A DNA stretch of 64,000 bases from Marinomonas shanghaiensis (GCF_003259175.1 NZ_QGOK01000003.1:62001-126000), one strand, 5' to 3'; shown: positions 31,282-40,549, numbered from the stretch's first letter. Notes: generated from the letters alone by a model not told the origin. A program made the numbers and translations.

Positions 31282-33306
31282 ATGACCGATTTAGTAAAGT
31301 TACTGCAGGCTAAAATGCCATTAGCTGCGTGGATTATAGACGTAGAGCAATCAAGTGTACCGTGCTGTAACGAAGCGGCTGAAGCTTTATTGATAGGCTC
31401 TTTGAGCGATATTAAATCGGGGCAGCGTGTCGTTAGAGACGAATTAAGAGAGCGTTTGTCTCTCCATTTGGCGTCTCTTGAAATAGGGGACAGCTTACCT
31501 TTTAAATGGCCATTTACTTCCGAATACGGCGTTGACTATCTGGTCCGTGGTTCGGTCATCGCTTTGGACGCCGCTCGTAAAGGGTTGTGTGTTGAAGCTC
31601 ATCCCGTTTCCCCAGACGATGTTGTCGCTGTATCCCCAGACGATGTTACTGTTGTTTCTCCAGACGATTCCCTTATGGAACATCATGCAGGTTTATTAGC
31701 ACAATTTAGAAGCCTGTCTTTTGCTATTTTTGATCAGCATGGCGCTTTTATAGAAGCCAGTGACTATTTTGTTGCCCATTTTGGTGCCATTCAGCATGTC
31801 CGTGATTTGTTTGCTGTGTCTGGTGCTGCCAATAGTTTTATTCGTCGTCTGGCTCATAAAGAAAGTTTATTCCAAGAGATTCGCCTTGCGACACAAAATG
31901 GAATACGCTGGCATAAGATAGAAGTTTCTTATCATCCCTTAACGAAAATGATTTATCTGCTGACTCATGATATCCAAGAAGAGCGAGATCATGAGGTGGC
32001 GCTATATCGCCTTAATAATTACGATGGTTTAACCAATTTACCCAATCGTAATCTGCTCTATCATCAGCTAGAAAGTGCGCTGATTAATGCCCGTAAACGT
32101 CATCGTCAATTTGGTCTTTTGTATCTGGATCTCGATGGCTTTAAAGTCATTAATGACAACTTTGGTCATCGGGTCGGCGATGAGTTGATTCAACGCGTGG
32201 CGGAACGTATCAAAGACAGCATCCCTTCTGGGGCGTGTTTGTATCGTTTGGGCGGTGATGAATTTGTTGTGGTGCTTGAGAATACACATTCCATTGTGGA
32301 ATTAGAAAACATTGCCGACAGCATTATGCAGAATGCCAGCAACACTTATCCTGTCGCCAAAATGGAAATGATGATCACCGCGAGTATCGGCATTGCCAGT
32401 TACCCTCAGCATGCTGATAACGTGGATAATCTATTGAAAAATGCCGATGCCGCCATGTATCGTGCGAAATCGATGGGCCACAATATGTGTTTTGTCTATC
32501 AAAATAGCATGGCAGACAATATTGATGCTTATTTAACATTGGGCGGTGGGCTGCGCAAAGCCATAGAGGAAGAGCAATTTATTCTTCATTATCAACCTAA
32601 AATGGCGCTGCCAGATGAGAGAGTGGTGGGGGCAGAAGCCTTGATTCGCTGGGTGCACCCTGAATTGGGCATGATCAGTCCTGATCAATTTATCCCTTTA
32701 GCCGAAGAGAGTGGTTTGATTTTGCCGTTGGGCGAGTGGGTAATACGTCGGGCTTGTCGTCAGTTACAGGAATGGCGCAAGGCGGGTTATCCTGATATCA
32801 AATTGTCGGTGAATTTATCCAGTCGGCAATTTATGCAGGCGGATTTAGTCGATATGGTGGAGCGAGTCCTCGAGGAAACGGGGGTAGATTCCAAGTATTT
32901 TGAACTGGAACTCACTGAAAGTATGTTGATGGTTGACGCTCAGCAATCGATAGAAAAGCTCCACAGTTTTCGTAAACTGGGTTTAACCTTATCGATTGAT
33001 GATTTTGGCACGGGCTATTCTTCGCTGGCTTATTTGAAAAAATTCCCTATCCAAACGTTAAAAATAGATCGCTCTTTTATTCATGATTTGGGTTTGGACA
33101 GTGATAATGATGCCATTGTTAAAGCCACCATTGCGATGGCAAATAGCCTGAATCTCAAAGTGATTGCAGAAGGAGTTGAAAACCGTGCGCAGGTGGATGT
33201 GTTGAATAAATATCATTGCCAAGAAGTGCAGGGGTATTTGTTTTCTAAACCTTTAAGCAGTGACGATTTTCTTGCCTTTCTAGAAAGCAGCAGAGCGGTT
33301 GTTTAG
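31282..33306 (+). CDS. GGDEF–EAL protein with N-terminal PAS-like sensor (cyclic-di-GMP turnover)
   Basis: A 674-residue cytosolic protein. Residues 1–230 hold two PAS-like regions separated by a short tandem repeat VSPDD(V). A GGDEF domain follows, with the intact active site RLGGDEFVVV (about 330), then an EAL domain with GAEALIRW, NLSSRQF, ELTES, IDDFGTGYSSL, LKIDRSFI and AEGVE, all catalytic positions present. Both synthesis and breakdown of cyclic di-GMP are possible; in such hybrids the EAL half often dominates. The region before the ATG lacks a good Shine-Dalgarno sequence. No membrane segment is present. Confidence 0.95.
   Translation: MTDLVKLLQAKMPLAAWIIDVEQSSVPCCNEAAEALLIGSLSDIKSGQRVVRDELRERLSLHLASLEIGDSLPFKWPFTSEYGVDYLVRGSVIALDAARKGLCVEAHPVSPDDVVAVSPDDVTVVSPDDSLMEHHAGLLAQFRSLSFAIFDQHGAFIEASDYFVAHFGAIQHVRDLFAVSGAANSFIRRLAHKESLFQEIRLATQNGIRWHKIEVSYHPLTKMIYLLTHDIQEERDHEVALYRLNNYDGLTNLPNRNLLYHQLESALINARKRHRQFGLLYLDLDGFKVINDNFGHRVGDELIQRVAERIKDSIPSGACLYRLGGDEFVVVLENTHSIVELENIADSIMQNASNTYPVAKMEMMITASIGIASYPQHADNVDNLLKNADAAMYRAKSMGHNMCFVYQNSMADNIDAYLTLGGGLRKAIEEEQFILHYQPKMALPDERVVGAEALIRWVHPELGMISPDQFIPLAEESGLILPLGEWVIRRACRQLQEWRKAGYPDIKLSVNLSSRQFMQADLVDMVERVLEETGVDSKYFELELTESMLMVDAQQSIEKLHSFRKLGLTLSIDDFGTGYSSLAYLKKFPIQTLKIDRSFIHDLGLDSDNDAIVKATIAMANSLNLKVIAEGVENRAQVDVLNKYHCQEVQGYLFSKPLSSDDFLAFLESSRAVV
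31607..31675 (+). repeat. In-gene tandem repeat coding for VSPDDV units
   Basis: Three units of a CCCCAGACGAT-containing motif encode VSPDDVVA, VSPDDVTV and VSPDDSL. It forms a linker between the two PAS-like regions. Confidence 0.85.
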
Positions 33307-33433
33307 CAAGGGGACCCTAGAATAAACGGCTGAAATAAGAAAGCATTATGGCAGGGCGTTTTTTCGTGTTCTGCCTCTTGCTAATAGGTTATCCTTCTCT
33401 TTACCGCACAAATTAATCAACCATGGGTACATT

Positions 33434-34291
33434 GTGTCGACGCTTGAAAACCTTTCTTGTCCGATAGACTTAGCACCGCTACAACGACGTGAGCGCAGCT
33501 TGATTTGTCAACACGGACACACTTATGATCTGGCCAAAACGGGCTATGTGAACCTTCTCCCCGTACAAAATAAACGTTCTAAAGACCCTGGCGACAGTAA
33601 AGAAATGGTCGCAGCACGGCATGCTTTTTTAAAGCAACAGCATTATTTTCCTATTGTTCAGGCTATTTTATCGACTTGGCCACAGGGGCATTTGCGTTCT
33701 GGCGTTCGTGTGCTTGATGCGGGCTGTGGCGAGGGCTATTACCTCAGCGAAATAGGGCGTATCTTAGCGGACTGGCATGTCGATATTGAGCGGATGGGGT
33801 TGGACATTTCCAAATGGGCTATCACCGCGGCGAGTAAAGCCGATAAAAATGTCAGTTGGTTAGTGGCGAGTAATGCCAGTTTGCCAATGCCAGAGCAGCG
33901 TTTTGATGCCGTGATATGTTTGTTTGGTTTTCCGGTTTTTACAGAATTCTCTCGGGTATTAAGTGACGACGGTGTTTTGTTACTGGTGGAATCCGGTGCT
34001 AATCACTTGATTGAGTTGCGCAAAATACTTTATCCGTCTATTCATGAGTATAAACCCACCTTTGCCGCAGGATTGGTTGACTTTGAGTTGCTATCAGAGC
34101 AGTCAGAAACCTTCTCTTTTGAGCTAGACTCTCAAGCACAAATACAGCAATTGTTGAGCATGACCCCTCATATTCACAAAGCCTCTTATGAAGGTCGTGA
34201 AGCGGTGGCTTTGCTTAATACGATTACACTTACAGCGGACATTAAGCTTCGTTGGTATCGAAAGAAAATAAGGGATGTGAATAATGTCTAG
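33434..34291 (+). CDS. rlmA: 23S rRNA (guanine-N1) methyltransferase RlmA
   Basis: RlmA methylates G745 of 23S rRNA. The 285-residue protein has an N-terminal zinc ribbon (LSCPIDLAPLQRRERSLIC, then QHGHTYD), followed by KTGYVNLLPVQNKRSKDPGD, the strongly conserved family stretch, and a Rossmann methyltransferase core with VLDAGCGEGYYL. The start is GTG without a strong ribosome-binding site. It overlaps the carbonic anhydrase gene by 8 bp. Confidence 0.93.
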   Translation: MSTLENLSCPIDLAPLQRRERSLICQHGHTYDLAKTGYVNLLPVQNKRSKDPGDSKEMVAARHAFLKQQHYFPIVQAILSTWPQGHLRSGVRVLDAGCGEGYYLSEIGRILADWHVDIERMGLDISKWAITAASKADKNVSWLVASNASLPMPEQRFDAVICLFGFPVFTEFSRVLSDDGVLLLVESGANHLIELRKILYPSIHEYKPTFAAGLVDFELLSEQSETFSFELDSQAQIQQLLSMTPHIHKASYEGREAVALLNTITLTADIKLRWYRKKIRDVNNV

Positions 34292-34916
34292 TCATTTAGA
34301 TGAACTGTTCAATAAAAATAGAGAGTGGGCGGCTAAGGTTACGGCGGAGGACCCAGAGTTCTTTTCTACTTTATCGAAACAGCAAAAACCCGAATACCTT
34401 TGGATTGGCTGTGCAGACAGTCGGGTGCCTGCCAATCAGATTGTTGATCTTTTGCCTGGTGAAGTCTTTGTTCATCGTAATATCGCCAACGTTGTGGTGC
34501 ATACGGACTTAAACTGTTTGTCTGTTATTCAGTTTGCTGTGGATGTGTTAAAAGTAAAACACATTATGGTGGTGGGTCACTATGGTTGCGGTGGCATTAA
34601 AGCGGCCATGGGAACAGAAGAACATGGCATGATAGATAACTGGTTGCGTCATATCAAAGATGTCTATCGGTTGCACCGTGAAGAGCTAGACGGCATAGAA
34701 AATGAACATGCGCGTTTTGATCGTATGTGTGAGTTGAACGTGGTAGAGCAAGTGGCGAACGTATGCCAGAGCAGCATCGTCCAAAACGCATGGAAGATCG
34801 GTCAAGAACTGCATGTTCATGGTTGGTGTTACAGCATAGAAGATGGGCATATTACGGATCTGAAAAGAACCGTGTCCAGTGCAGAGGAATCGCTACAGCA
34901 GTTGAATAATATGTAG
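34284..34916 (+). CDS. can: Beta-class carbonic anhydrase
   Basis: This zinc enzyme interconverts carbon dioxide and bicarbonate. The 210-residue protein has the zinc ligands in IGCADSRVPA (Cys, Asp, Arg) and VVGHYGCGGIKAA (His, Cys), plus FVHRNIANVV. Length and motifs match E. coli Can. It overlaps the end of rlmA, so the two are co-transcribed. Confidence 0.96.
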   Translation: MSSHLDELFNKNREWAAKVTAEDPEFFSTLSKQQKPEYLWIGCADSRVPANQIVDLLPGEVFVHRNIANVVVHTDLNCLSVIQFAVDVLKVKHIMVVGHYGCGGIKAAMGTEEHGMIDNWLRHIKDVYRLHREELDGIENEHARFDRMCELNVVEQVANVCQSSIVQNAWKIGQELHVHGWCYSIEDGHITDLKRTVSSAEESLQQLNNM

Positions 34917-34938
34917 TGGGATGCTGGTGGTCATAAAC

Positions 34939-34966
34939 AAAAAACGAGCATCAGGCTCGTTTTTTG
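34939..34966. terminator. Bidirectional terminator between can and the LysR gene
   Basis: AAAAAACGAGC and GCTCGTTTTTT pair perfectly around 5 nt, with A and T runs on the two flanks serving the convergent genes. Confidence 0.92.
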
Positions 34967-34982
34967 GTTTCTGCGTATTGTT

Positions 34983-35936
34983 TTATAAATTATTGTTTTC
35001 TGCGATGGTTCGAGCGCAGCCCGCAATGGTCGAGCGCAGCCAGATATGACCGGGATCATGTTGTAATAATGGGCTCCACAGCATTTTTAATTCTACTGGT
35101 GGAATGTCAAACGGGGGCGGCAGTACAACAACACTTTGATTGCCCTTCATCAGGCGGGTGGCCAATGACGGTAACGTAGCAATCAACCCTAACTGTTCCG
35201 TAGCACGCATGGCGACATTATAATTGCGTGTAAACAGGCGGATATTGCGTTTAAAACCTAAGTCTGCCAAGGTGCCATCGACCCAACCCAGCTTTTGCAC
35301 TTCTTCTGGTTGAATACCAACACCGACGCCAAAGCCTGTTTTACTGACCCATACATGGGGTGAAGCAAGGTAGGTTTCTAGGGAAAAGTTTTTGGCGATG
35401 TCGGAATTGGCGGGAACCAAACAAGAGAAATGGTCAACCCAGACGGACTTTTGATGAAAGGATTGTGGCAGGGTGTCGAAGCGATTGATCACCAAATCTA
35501 CCTTGCCCTTTTCCACATCGTGAAAGCTGACATCGCTTGGGTTCATCACGTCCAATATGACACTGGGGGCTTCTTCTTGTAGTTTTTTCATCAGTGGTGG
35601 AATCAGAGTGGCTTCCGCGTAGTCGCTGGCCATGATGCGAAACACCCTAGAACTTGACTCTGCTTCAAAGCTTTGCCCAAGATGCAATACTTCATCGACC
35701 GCTTGGAGGATGCTTTGTACGCGAGGCTGTAGTTGTATGGCGAGGGCGGTGGGCATCATGCCGTCGCTGGTTCTGACGAGAAGTGGGTCGTGGAATAGAT
35801 CTCTTAAACGTCGTAGACCGTTGCTCATTGCGGGTTGCGTAATGCCCAGCTGATTGGCGGCGTGGGTGACATTTTGCTCCCGAAGTAAGGAGTCCAAATA
35901 TCGAAGTAAGTTTAGATCTATTTTGTCTAACTGCAT
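34983..35936 (-). CDS. LysR-family transcriptional regulator
   Basis: The 317-residue protein starts LDKIDLNLLRYLDSLLREQN and continues with the winged helix VTHAANQLGITQPAMSNGLRR. The DLNLL...PAMSNGLRRLR form resembles the NodD/SyrM-like group. The effector domain occupies residues 90–305. It lies behind the AGE-type isomerase gene on the same strand; a regulatory link to it is possible but not shown. Confidence 0.93.
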   Translation of the reverse strand: MQLDKIDLNLLRYLDSLLREQNVTHAANQLGITQPAMSNGLRRLRDLFHDPLLVRTSDGMMPTALAIQLQPRVQSILQAVDEVLHLGQSFEAESSSRVFRIMASDYAEATLIPPLMKKLQEEAPSVILDVMNPSDVSFHDVEKGKVDLVINRFDTLPQSFHQKSVWVDHFSCLVPANSDIAKNFSLETYLASPHVWVSKTGFGVGVGIQPEEVQKLGWVDGTLADLGFKRNIRLFTRNYNVAMRATEQLGLIATLPSLATRLMKGNQSVVVLPPPFDIPPVELKMLWSPLLQHDPGHIWLRSTIAGCARTIAENNNL

Positions 35937-36003
35937 AAGGGAAAAGACTCATGTCCACTGACGTAGGGGCTGCATGATACTGTATTTTGTCCTTAAATAG
36001 AAT

Positions 36004-36037
36004 GAGACCTTTGCTCCAGACATGGTGCAAGGGTCTC
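36004..36037 (-). terminator. Possible terminator after the AGE-type gene
   Basis: GAGACCTTTGC and GCAAGGGTCTC pair over 11 positions with one G-T pair. A T-rich stretch follows on the minus strand but it is not a clean T run. Confidence 0.4.
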
Positions 36038-36068
36038 AGAGTGATTGCTATCGAGCGAGTAAGGGCGA

Positions 36069-37259
36069 TTATCTTGCCTTGGTAAGCTGGTCTATGACTT
36101 CATAACACGCGCCCATGGTGTGGTAGTCGGTTTTTCCGGCTGGGCTCTTGCAGTCGTCATAGGATTGGTTGTCTCGGGTTAGAATTCGAAACCAAGCACC
36201 GTATTGATGATCAATCATGTGCGACCAGCTGTATTGCCACAGTTGCTGATATTTATCCCAGTAGTGTGTTTCTTTGGTTAGGATCGCGAGCATAGCGGCG
36301 GCGGCAAACGATTCCGCTTGAACCCAAAAGTATTTATCCCCATCACAAATGTTACCTTCGGGATCATAGCCATAACACAAGCCACCGTTGCCGTGGTCCC
36401 AAGATTTTTGCCATGCGCTATTAAAGAGTGTTTGTGCGGTAGGAATAAGCCAATCAAGCGGTGAACGCTGATGTATTAACAGTAGGAGTTTGGCCCATTC
36501 TGTTTGGTGGCCGGGTTGAAATCCCCACGGGCGGAATAAGTGTTTTGGGTTGTCTTTATTGTAATCCCAGTCCACCTGCCAATCCGTTGTATAGTGTTCC
36601 CAGATGTCGCCGCCTGCTAACGCGGCTTGGCGTTGGCAGATGTGTTTCGCGAGTAGGGTAGCGCGTTCTAAATAGCGGCTTTCTTGTGTTGCATCAAACG
36701 CTGCAAGAAGTGCTTCACAACTGTGCATGTTGGCATTTTGTCCACGGTATGGCGACACGTTCTGCCAATCGCTGGATATTTCATCTTTGTATAAACCGAA
36801 TTGAGCTTCCCAAAAATGTTCTTCCATGGTATTGAAGGTTTCCTCAATCCACGGCTTGGCTTCTGTTACGCCAGCTTTGTAAGCGGTCGCATAAGCCAGC
36901 ATCACAAAAGCAAAACCGTAACAGTGGTTCGTTTCATCTAGGTTTTGGTCTTTGCTGAGCAGCCAAACGTAGCCGCCATTTTCACGACGATGGCGCCCAC
37001 GCAAATATTCAAGTCCATGACGAGTGGCGTCTAAATAAGCCTGTTTGCCTTCAGCTTGATAGGCTTTGGCGTAGTTAAAGACAAAACGTGTACTGCTAAC
37101 GAGATGACGGGTATCGGCATCGTAAATGTCACCATTGTCTTTGAAAAAATGAAAAAAACCACCCTTAGGATCAATACAGTTTGGGTGATAGAAACCCATA
37201 GTCGACTGGATGTGGTCTTGTAAAAAAGCAATTGAGCTAAACTCTGGAAAAGAAGGCAT
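36069..37259 (-). CDS. AGE-family sugar epimerase/isomerase (mannose isomerase-like)
   Basis: A 396-residue (alpha/alpha)6-barrel enzyme of the N-acylglucosamine 2-epimerase superfamily. Typical parts are DADTRHLVSSTRFVFNYA, NANMHSCEALLAAFDAT, RPWGFQPGHQTEWAKLLLLI (catalytic His) and DYHTMGACYEV near the end (second catalytic His). The superfamily includes mannose isomerase, cellobiose epimerase and GlcNAc epimerase; the short form without the cellobiose-epimerase insert and the RPWGFQPGHQ motif fit a mannose/fructose isomerase best. AAAGGA precedes the ATG. A ROK regulator is divergent. Confidence 0.88.
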   Translation of the reverse strand: MPSFPEFSSIAFLQDHIQSTMGFYHPNCIDPKGGFFHFFKDNGDIYDADTRHLVSSTRFVFNYAKAYQAEGKQAYLDATRHGLEYLRGRHRRENGGYVWLLSKDQNLDETNHCYGFAFVMLAYATAYKAGVTEAKPWIEETFNTMEEHFWEAQFGLYKDEISSDWQNVSPYRGQNANMHSCEALLAAFDATQESRYLERATLLAKHICQRQAALAGGDIWEHYTTDWQVDWDYNKDNPKHLFRPWGFQPGHQTEWAKLLLLIHQRSPLDWLIPTAQTLFNSAWQKSWDHGNGGLCYGYDPEGNICDGDKYFWVQAESFAAAAMLAILTKETHYWDKYQQLWQYSWSHMIDHQYGAWFRILTRDNQSYDDCKSPAGKTDYHTMGACYEVIDQLTKAR

Positions 37260-37441
37260 GACGTTGTCCTTTGCTTTGGCTGTATAATGCTAGCCTTTTT
37301 ATTGTTGTTTAAGTTGTTTATAAGAGCGATTGCTGACTTCTCATCTTAATGAGTTATGTGATTAAATCAATTAGATTTATTAAATGCCAGCGATGAGCTG
37401 AGAGGATGTTCGTTTGCGAGCTCAAAATGAGAGTGGATTAT

Positions 37442-38644
37442 ATGAAATCGTCTGGTAGTACCTCAGAACAAAGCCGGGTCTATAATGAACGCATTATTTT
37501 GCATTTGGTGCGCCAGCATCCTGAGATATCTCGTGTGAGTATTGCCCAGAGAACGGGATTGAGCGCTCAAACTATTTCGGTTATCACCTCGTCTCTGTTA
37601 GAGCGCCAGTTATTGCAGATTGGTGGCAAGGTAAAAGGCCGTCGCGGTCAGCCTTCAGTGAAGTTAAGCATTAATGAAAAAGGCGCTTACGGGTTAGGCA
37701 TTAATGTTGATCGTGATCATATCAGTGCGGCGCTGCTGGACTTTAGTGGTCGTTGTATTTTGTTGTTAGAGCGGATGGTGTCTTTTCCAACCGAAATGCT
37801 TGCGAAAAACATTGCTCAAGATCTGATTGAAGAAGTAAAGACGACCTTAGGGCCTGATTGGCAAAAGGTGCAGGGGATTGGGTTGGCAAGGCCTGATTAT
37901 ATGGACTCTTGGCTTGAAACCTTGGTGACCGATACAGACCAACGGGCCGATCTTGATAGGTTAAAAGAAGCATTGGCTTATTGGCAGTCGGATGCGTTTG
38001 AATCTTGGTTGGCGCAATGGACGGGATTGGCGTGTTTTTGTGAAAACGATGCGGTGGCTGCGGCTACCAGCGAATTGTTACTGGCGTCGGTGATCCCGCA
38101 ACGACACTTTTTTTATCTGTTTGTCAGTACGGCTTGTGGTGGCAGCTTTGTCGCCAATAGCGAATGCTATTTTGGTGCAAATGGGAAAGCTGGTAGCTTT
38201 GGCTTAATTCCTTCCGCCACGGGAAAGCATGGCAAGTGGATTCTTGAAGCCTTATCGTTGTCTTCGTTGCGGCGTTTTTTTATGGAAAAACAAGCCGTCT
38301 GGCCAGCTACGCCAGTGGCCTGGCAAGACACGCAATACACTCGTCTTATTGATCAATGGGCAGAAGAGGTTGCGTTTGAAGTGACACCGGCTTTGGTCTC
38401 TGTTATTGCCTTGTATGATCCAGAAGCGATTCTGATTGGCGGGCGTCTCCCAGCGCCAGTGCTTGTGGCTTTAATCGCTTGTATTGAACAGTCTCTGATG
38501 TCCCAGAGTATGCTGCCATTGCCCTCCATTCGTGTTGCGCAAACAGGTCATACGGCAGGCGTTTTAGGGGCCGCGGTATTGCCACTATATGAAACGTTTG
38601 CCCCCCAACAAAATTTGCTGCTGTTAAGTTCAAAAGAAAAGTAG
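37442..38644 (+). CDS. ROK-family transcriptional regulator
   Basis: The 400-residue protein has an N-terminal winged helix (NERIILHLVRQHPEISRVSI, AQRTGLSAQTISVITSSLL) and a ROK sugar-kinase-like domain with IALYDPEAILIGGRL. The DxGxT ATP motif is altered and the ROK zinc Cys motif is absent, so it is a regulator rather than a kinase. Upstream in-frame starts exist at 37406 and 37427; none has a clear ribosome-binding site, so the start is uncertain by up to 12 residues. Divergent placement suggests it controls the AGE-type isomerase gene. Confidence 0.85.
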   Translation: MKSSGSTSEQSRVYNERIILHLVRQHPEISRVSIAQRTGLSAQTISVITSSLLERQLLQIGGKVKGRRGQPSVKLSINEKGAYGLGINVDRDHISAALLDFSGRCILLLERMVSFPTEMLAKNIAQDLIEEVKTTLGPDWQKVQGIGLARPDYMDSWLETLVTDTDQRADLDRLKEALAYWQSDAFESWLAQWTGLACFCENDAVAAATSELLLASVIPQRHFFYLFVSTACGGSFVANSECYFGANGKAGSFGLIPSATGKHGKWILEALSLSSLRRFFMEKQAVWPATPVAWQDTQYTRLIDQWAEEVAFEVTPALVSVIALYDPEAILIGGRLPAPVLVALIACIEQSLMSQSMLPLPSIRVAQTGHTAGVLGAAVLPLYETFAPQQNLLLLSSKEK

Positions 38645-38675
38645 TTCAAAAGAAAAGTAGCTCAAAGGAAAAATA
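38628..38675 (+). repeat. 16-bp tandem repeat at the end of the ROK gene
   Basis: GTTCAAAAGAAAAGTA occurs twice exactly and a third time as GCTCAAAGGAAAAATA. The gene's TAG stop is formed at the joint of units 1 and 2. Confidence 0.9.
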
Positions 38676-38699
38676 ATGCTTCGCTTTGCAGTAAGAGAA

Positions 38700-38733
38700 A
38701 GACCATGAGATTAGAAAGACCATGAGATTAGAA
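38700..38733 (+). repeat. 17-bp tandem duplication of the tyrR-like start
   Basis: AGACCATGAGATTAGAA is present twice in a row, so the ATG occurs twice, 17 bp apart and out of frame. The first copy opens a 6-codon reading frame (MRLERP) whose TGA overlaps the second ATG. Confidence 0.92.
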
Positions 38734-40218
38734 ATTCAGTGCGAAGACAGAATCGGCATGGTGCGTGAAGCCCTTGATCTGTTTATTCCTCATCAAATTG
38801 ACATGCGCTTGGTCGAAGTCGATACCAAGCGCCGCTGTATTTATTGTGGTTTTTCCGATATCCCTTTCGCAAAGTTACAGCGGTTATTGGCGGATATTCG
38901 TCGTTTAGACAGCGTAGAAGACGTTAAAACCGTTATGTTTACACCCTCTGAAAGAGAGCACAACGCGCTTTATACCTTGCTTGAGGCCTTGCCAGATGGT
39001 GTGATATCGGTTGATTTAAAAGGCCATATCACCATGGCGACAGAGTTGGCGGCGGAAGATCTTCAGGTACCTATTGCGCAGTTGCTGCATAAACCGCTAC
39101 AGCACTTTATAAAAGGTATGTATTTTTCTAAAGAGACTTGGGCGAATCCGAAAGAAGGCACAAGCAAGCGAATACGCATTCGCAATAAAACCCTGTTGCT
39201 TGAAATGAAGCCGATCTTTGTCAGTGATGACGATGGTATGGCCAATCCTGCAGGAACGGTGATTTACGTAAAATCGAAAGCACGTTTGGACCGTCAAGCG
39301 GATAGCTTAAAACAAGCGCCTGATGCTGAAAATCGTCTAGAAACCTACTTTTTGCCAGTGGTGACAAAAAGTGAAGCCATGCGACGAACGCTTCAACAAG
39401 CAAAGGCTTTTGCTGATGTGCCACAGCCTTTGTTAGTGCAAGGGGAAATGGGAACAGGCAAGCGCGATTTGATCAATGCTTTGTTTCAGTATTGGCATAA
39501 AGGCCAAGCCGATTCTGAAGCGCAGCTGGTTATTTGTCCAGCTAGAGACATGACAAGGGATCACCTTCCGACGTTGGAAAAAAGCTCGGGGTGGTTTGTG
39601 ATCGAGGACGTTGAGTATTTGAGTGATGAGGTTCAAATAGTGTTAGGGAATTGGCTTGCACGTCAACCAAGTGAGAGCACGAGCTTTGGTGCGCGTATGC
39701 GGGTTGTGTGTCTGAGCTCTTTGACACCAGTTCAGTTAGCCGATGGTACTAGAATACAGAAATCGCTGTATTTTTCTTTGGCAACGCTGATGTTGTCTGT
39801 GCCTTCTTTACGAGAACGTAAGGACGATCTGGAAGGCTTGGTACAACACATTGTCGCGGCCTTATCGGAACGTTATCGCCAGCCCGTGCCCACCATATCA
39901 AAAAGTGCTTTTGTTAAGTTGGCACTTTATGCATGGCCTGGAAATTTAAAAGAGTTACAAAATACGTGTTTGCAGACATTTTTGACCGTCAAGGACAGGG
40001 AATGGCAAGCGGATGATATTTGTCTGCCGGAATGTCATGACTTGATCAATCGCACATTGATTGCTGATTCATTGGAAGTCACGGTAAAACAATGGGAAGC
40101 GGATTTGCTCAAACAACTTTATCCTCGCTTTCCAAGCACAAGAAGATTAGCGAAAGCTGTGGGAATGAGCCACAGTGCGATAGCGAACAAATTAAAGGAA
40201 TACGGTATTAGCACATAG
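38722..40218 (+). CDS. TyrR-like transcriptional regulator of aromatic amino acid metabolism
   Basis: A 498-residue protein with the TyrR domain order: ACT domain (1–70, MRLEIQCEDRIGMVREAL), PAS (75–150), AAA+ (about 205–430) and a Fis-like helix-turn-helix at the end (TRRLAKAVGMSHSAIANKLK). Walker A is GEMGTGK, and the GAFTGA loop needed to contact sigma-54 is absent, as in TyrR and PhhR-type proteins that act at sigma-70 promoters. The AAA+ part is unusually diverged: Walker B reads FVIEDVEYL. The start lies in a 17-bp duplication (see that entry). Confidence 0.85.
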   Translation: MRLEIQCEDRIGMVREALDLFIPHQIDMRLVEVDTKRRCIYCGFSDIPFAKLQRLLADIRRLDSVEDVKTVMFTPSEREHNALYTLLEALPDGVISVDLKGHITMATELAAEDLQVPIAQLLHKPLQHFIKGMYFSKETWANPKEGTSKRIRIRNKTLLLEMKPIFVSDDDGMANPAGTVIYVKSKARLDRQADSLKQAPDAENRLETYFLPVVTKSEAMRRTLQQAKAFADVPQPLLVQGEMGTGKRDLINALFQYWHKGQADSEAQLVICPARDMTRDHLPTLEKSSGWFVIEDVEYLSDEVQIVLGNWLARQPSESTSFGARMRVVCLSSLTPVQLADGTRIQKSLYFSLATLMLSVPSLRERKDDLEGLVQHIVAALSERYRQPVPTISKSAFVKLALYAWPGNLKELQNTCLQTFLTVKDREWQADDICLPECHDLINRTLIADSLEVTVKQWEADLLKQLYPRFPSTRRLAKAVGMSHSAIANKLKEYGIST

Positions 40219-40250
40219 AAAAGCCAGACTGGTTTTACCCAGGCTGGCTT
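40217..40250 (-). terminator. Terminator between the tyrR-like gene and the 53-aa gene
   Basis: AAGCCAG and CTGGCTT pair with a partly paired interior. The T run is on the minus strand, so it mainly serves the small minus-strand gene, though it may also stop the tyrR-like transcript. Confidence 0.55.
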
Positions 40251-40284
40251 GAGGAGTGCTCGGTTAGTATGGAGAATAAAAAAC

Positions 40285-40446
40285 TTAGTATGGACGTCTG
40301 TGGCGCGGTACTGGACGACGTTGTTCTTCACGCTCGATTTTAATCGGTTGCAGCTTTGTCTTCGGCTGTGTTGTCTGTTTCTGGATATTGGCGACCAAGA
40401 AAGCAATTGCTGCGCAGGCAACGATGAATAACAAAAATTCAAACAT
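40285..40446 (-). CDS. Small membrane protein (53 aa), unknown function
   Basis: The protein begins MFEFLLFIVACAAIAFLVAN, a single membrane helix (residues 2–19). A Gln/Thr/Lys-rich stretch and a basic end, IKIEREEQRRPVPRHRRPY, follow. GGAGAAATGCC gives a proper ribosome-binding site before the ATG, and a terminator follows the stop. A longer minus-strand frame over the same DNA in another register is spurious. I do not know a family for it; small single-span proteins like this often modulate larger membrane partners. Confidence 0.65.
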   Translation of the reverse strand: MFEFLLFIVACAAIAFLVANIQKQTTQPKTKLQPIKIEREEQRRPVPRHRRPY

Positions 40447-40549
40447 GGCATTTCTCCAAACTAATTATTCTTTTAACAATCATGGTTCAAAATGATCGTT
40501 GGGTAAAGGCATTTATGTTGTCTTTTGGTAACTTTAAACAACAGATATG

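Noticed and set aside
40119..40451. 110-residue minus-strand reading frame over the end of the tyrR-like gene
   Set aside because: It overlaps a conserved gene, has an unlikely composition, and the real 53-residue gene is in another frame with a ribosome-binding site.
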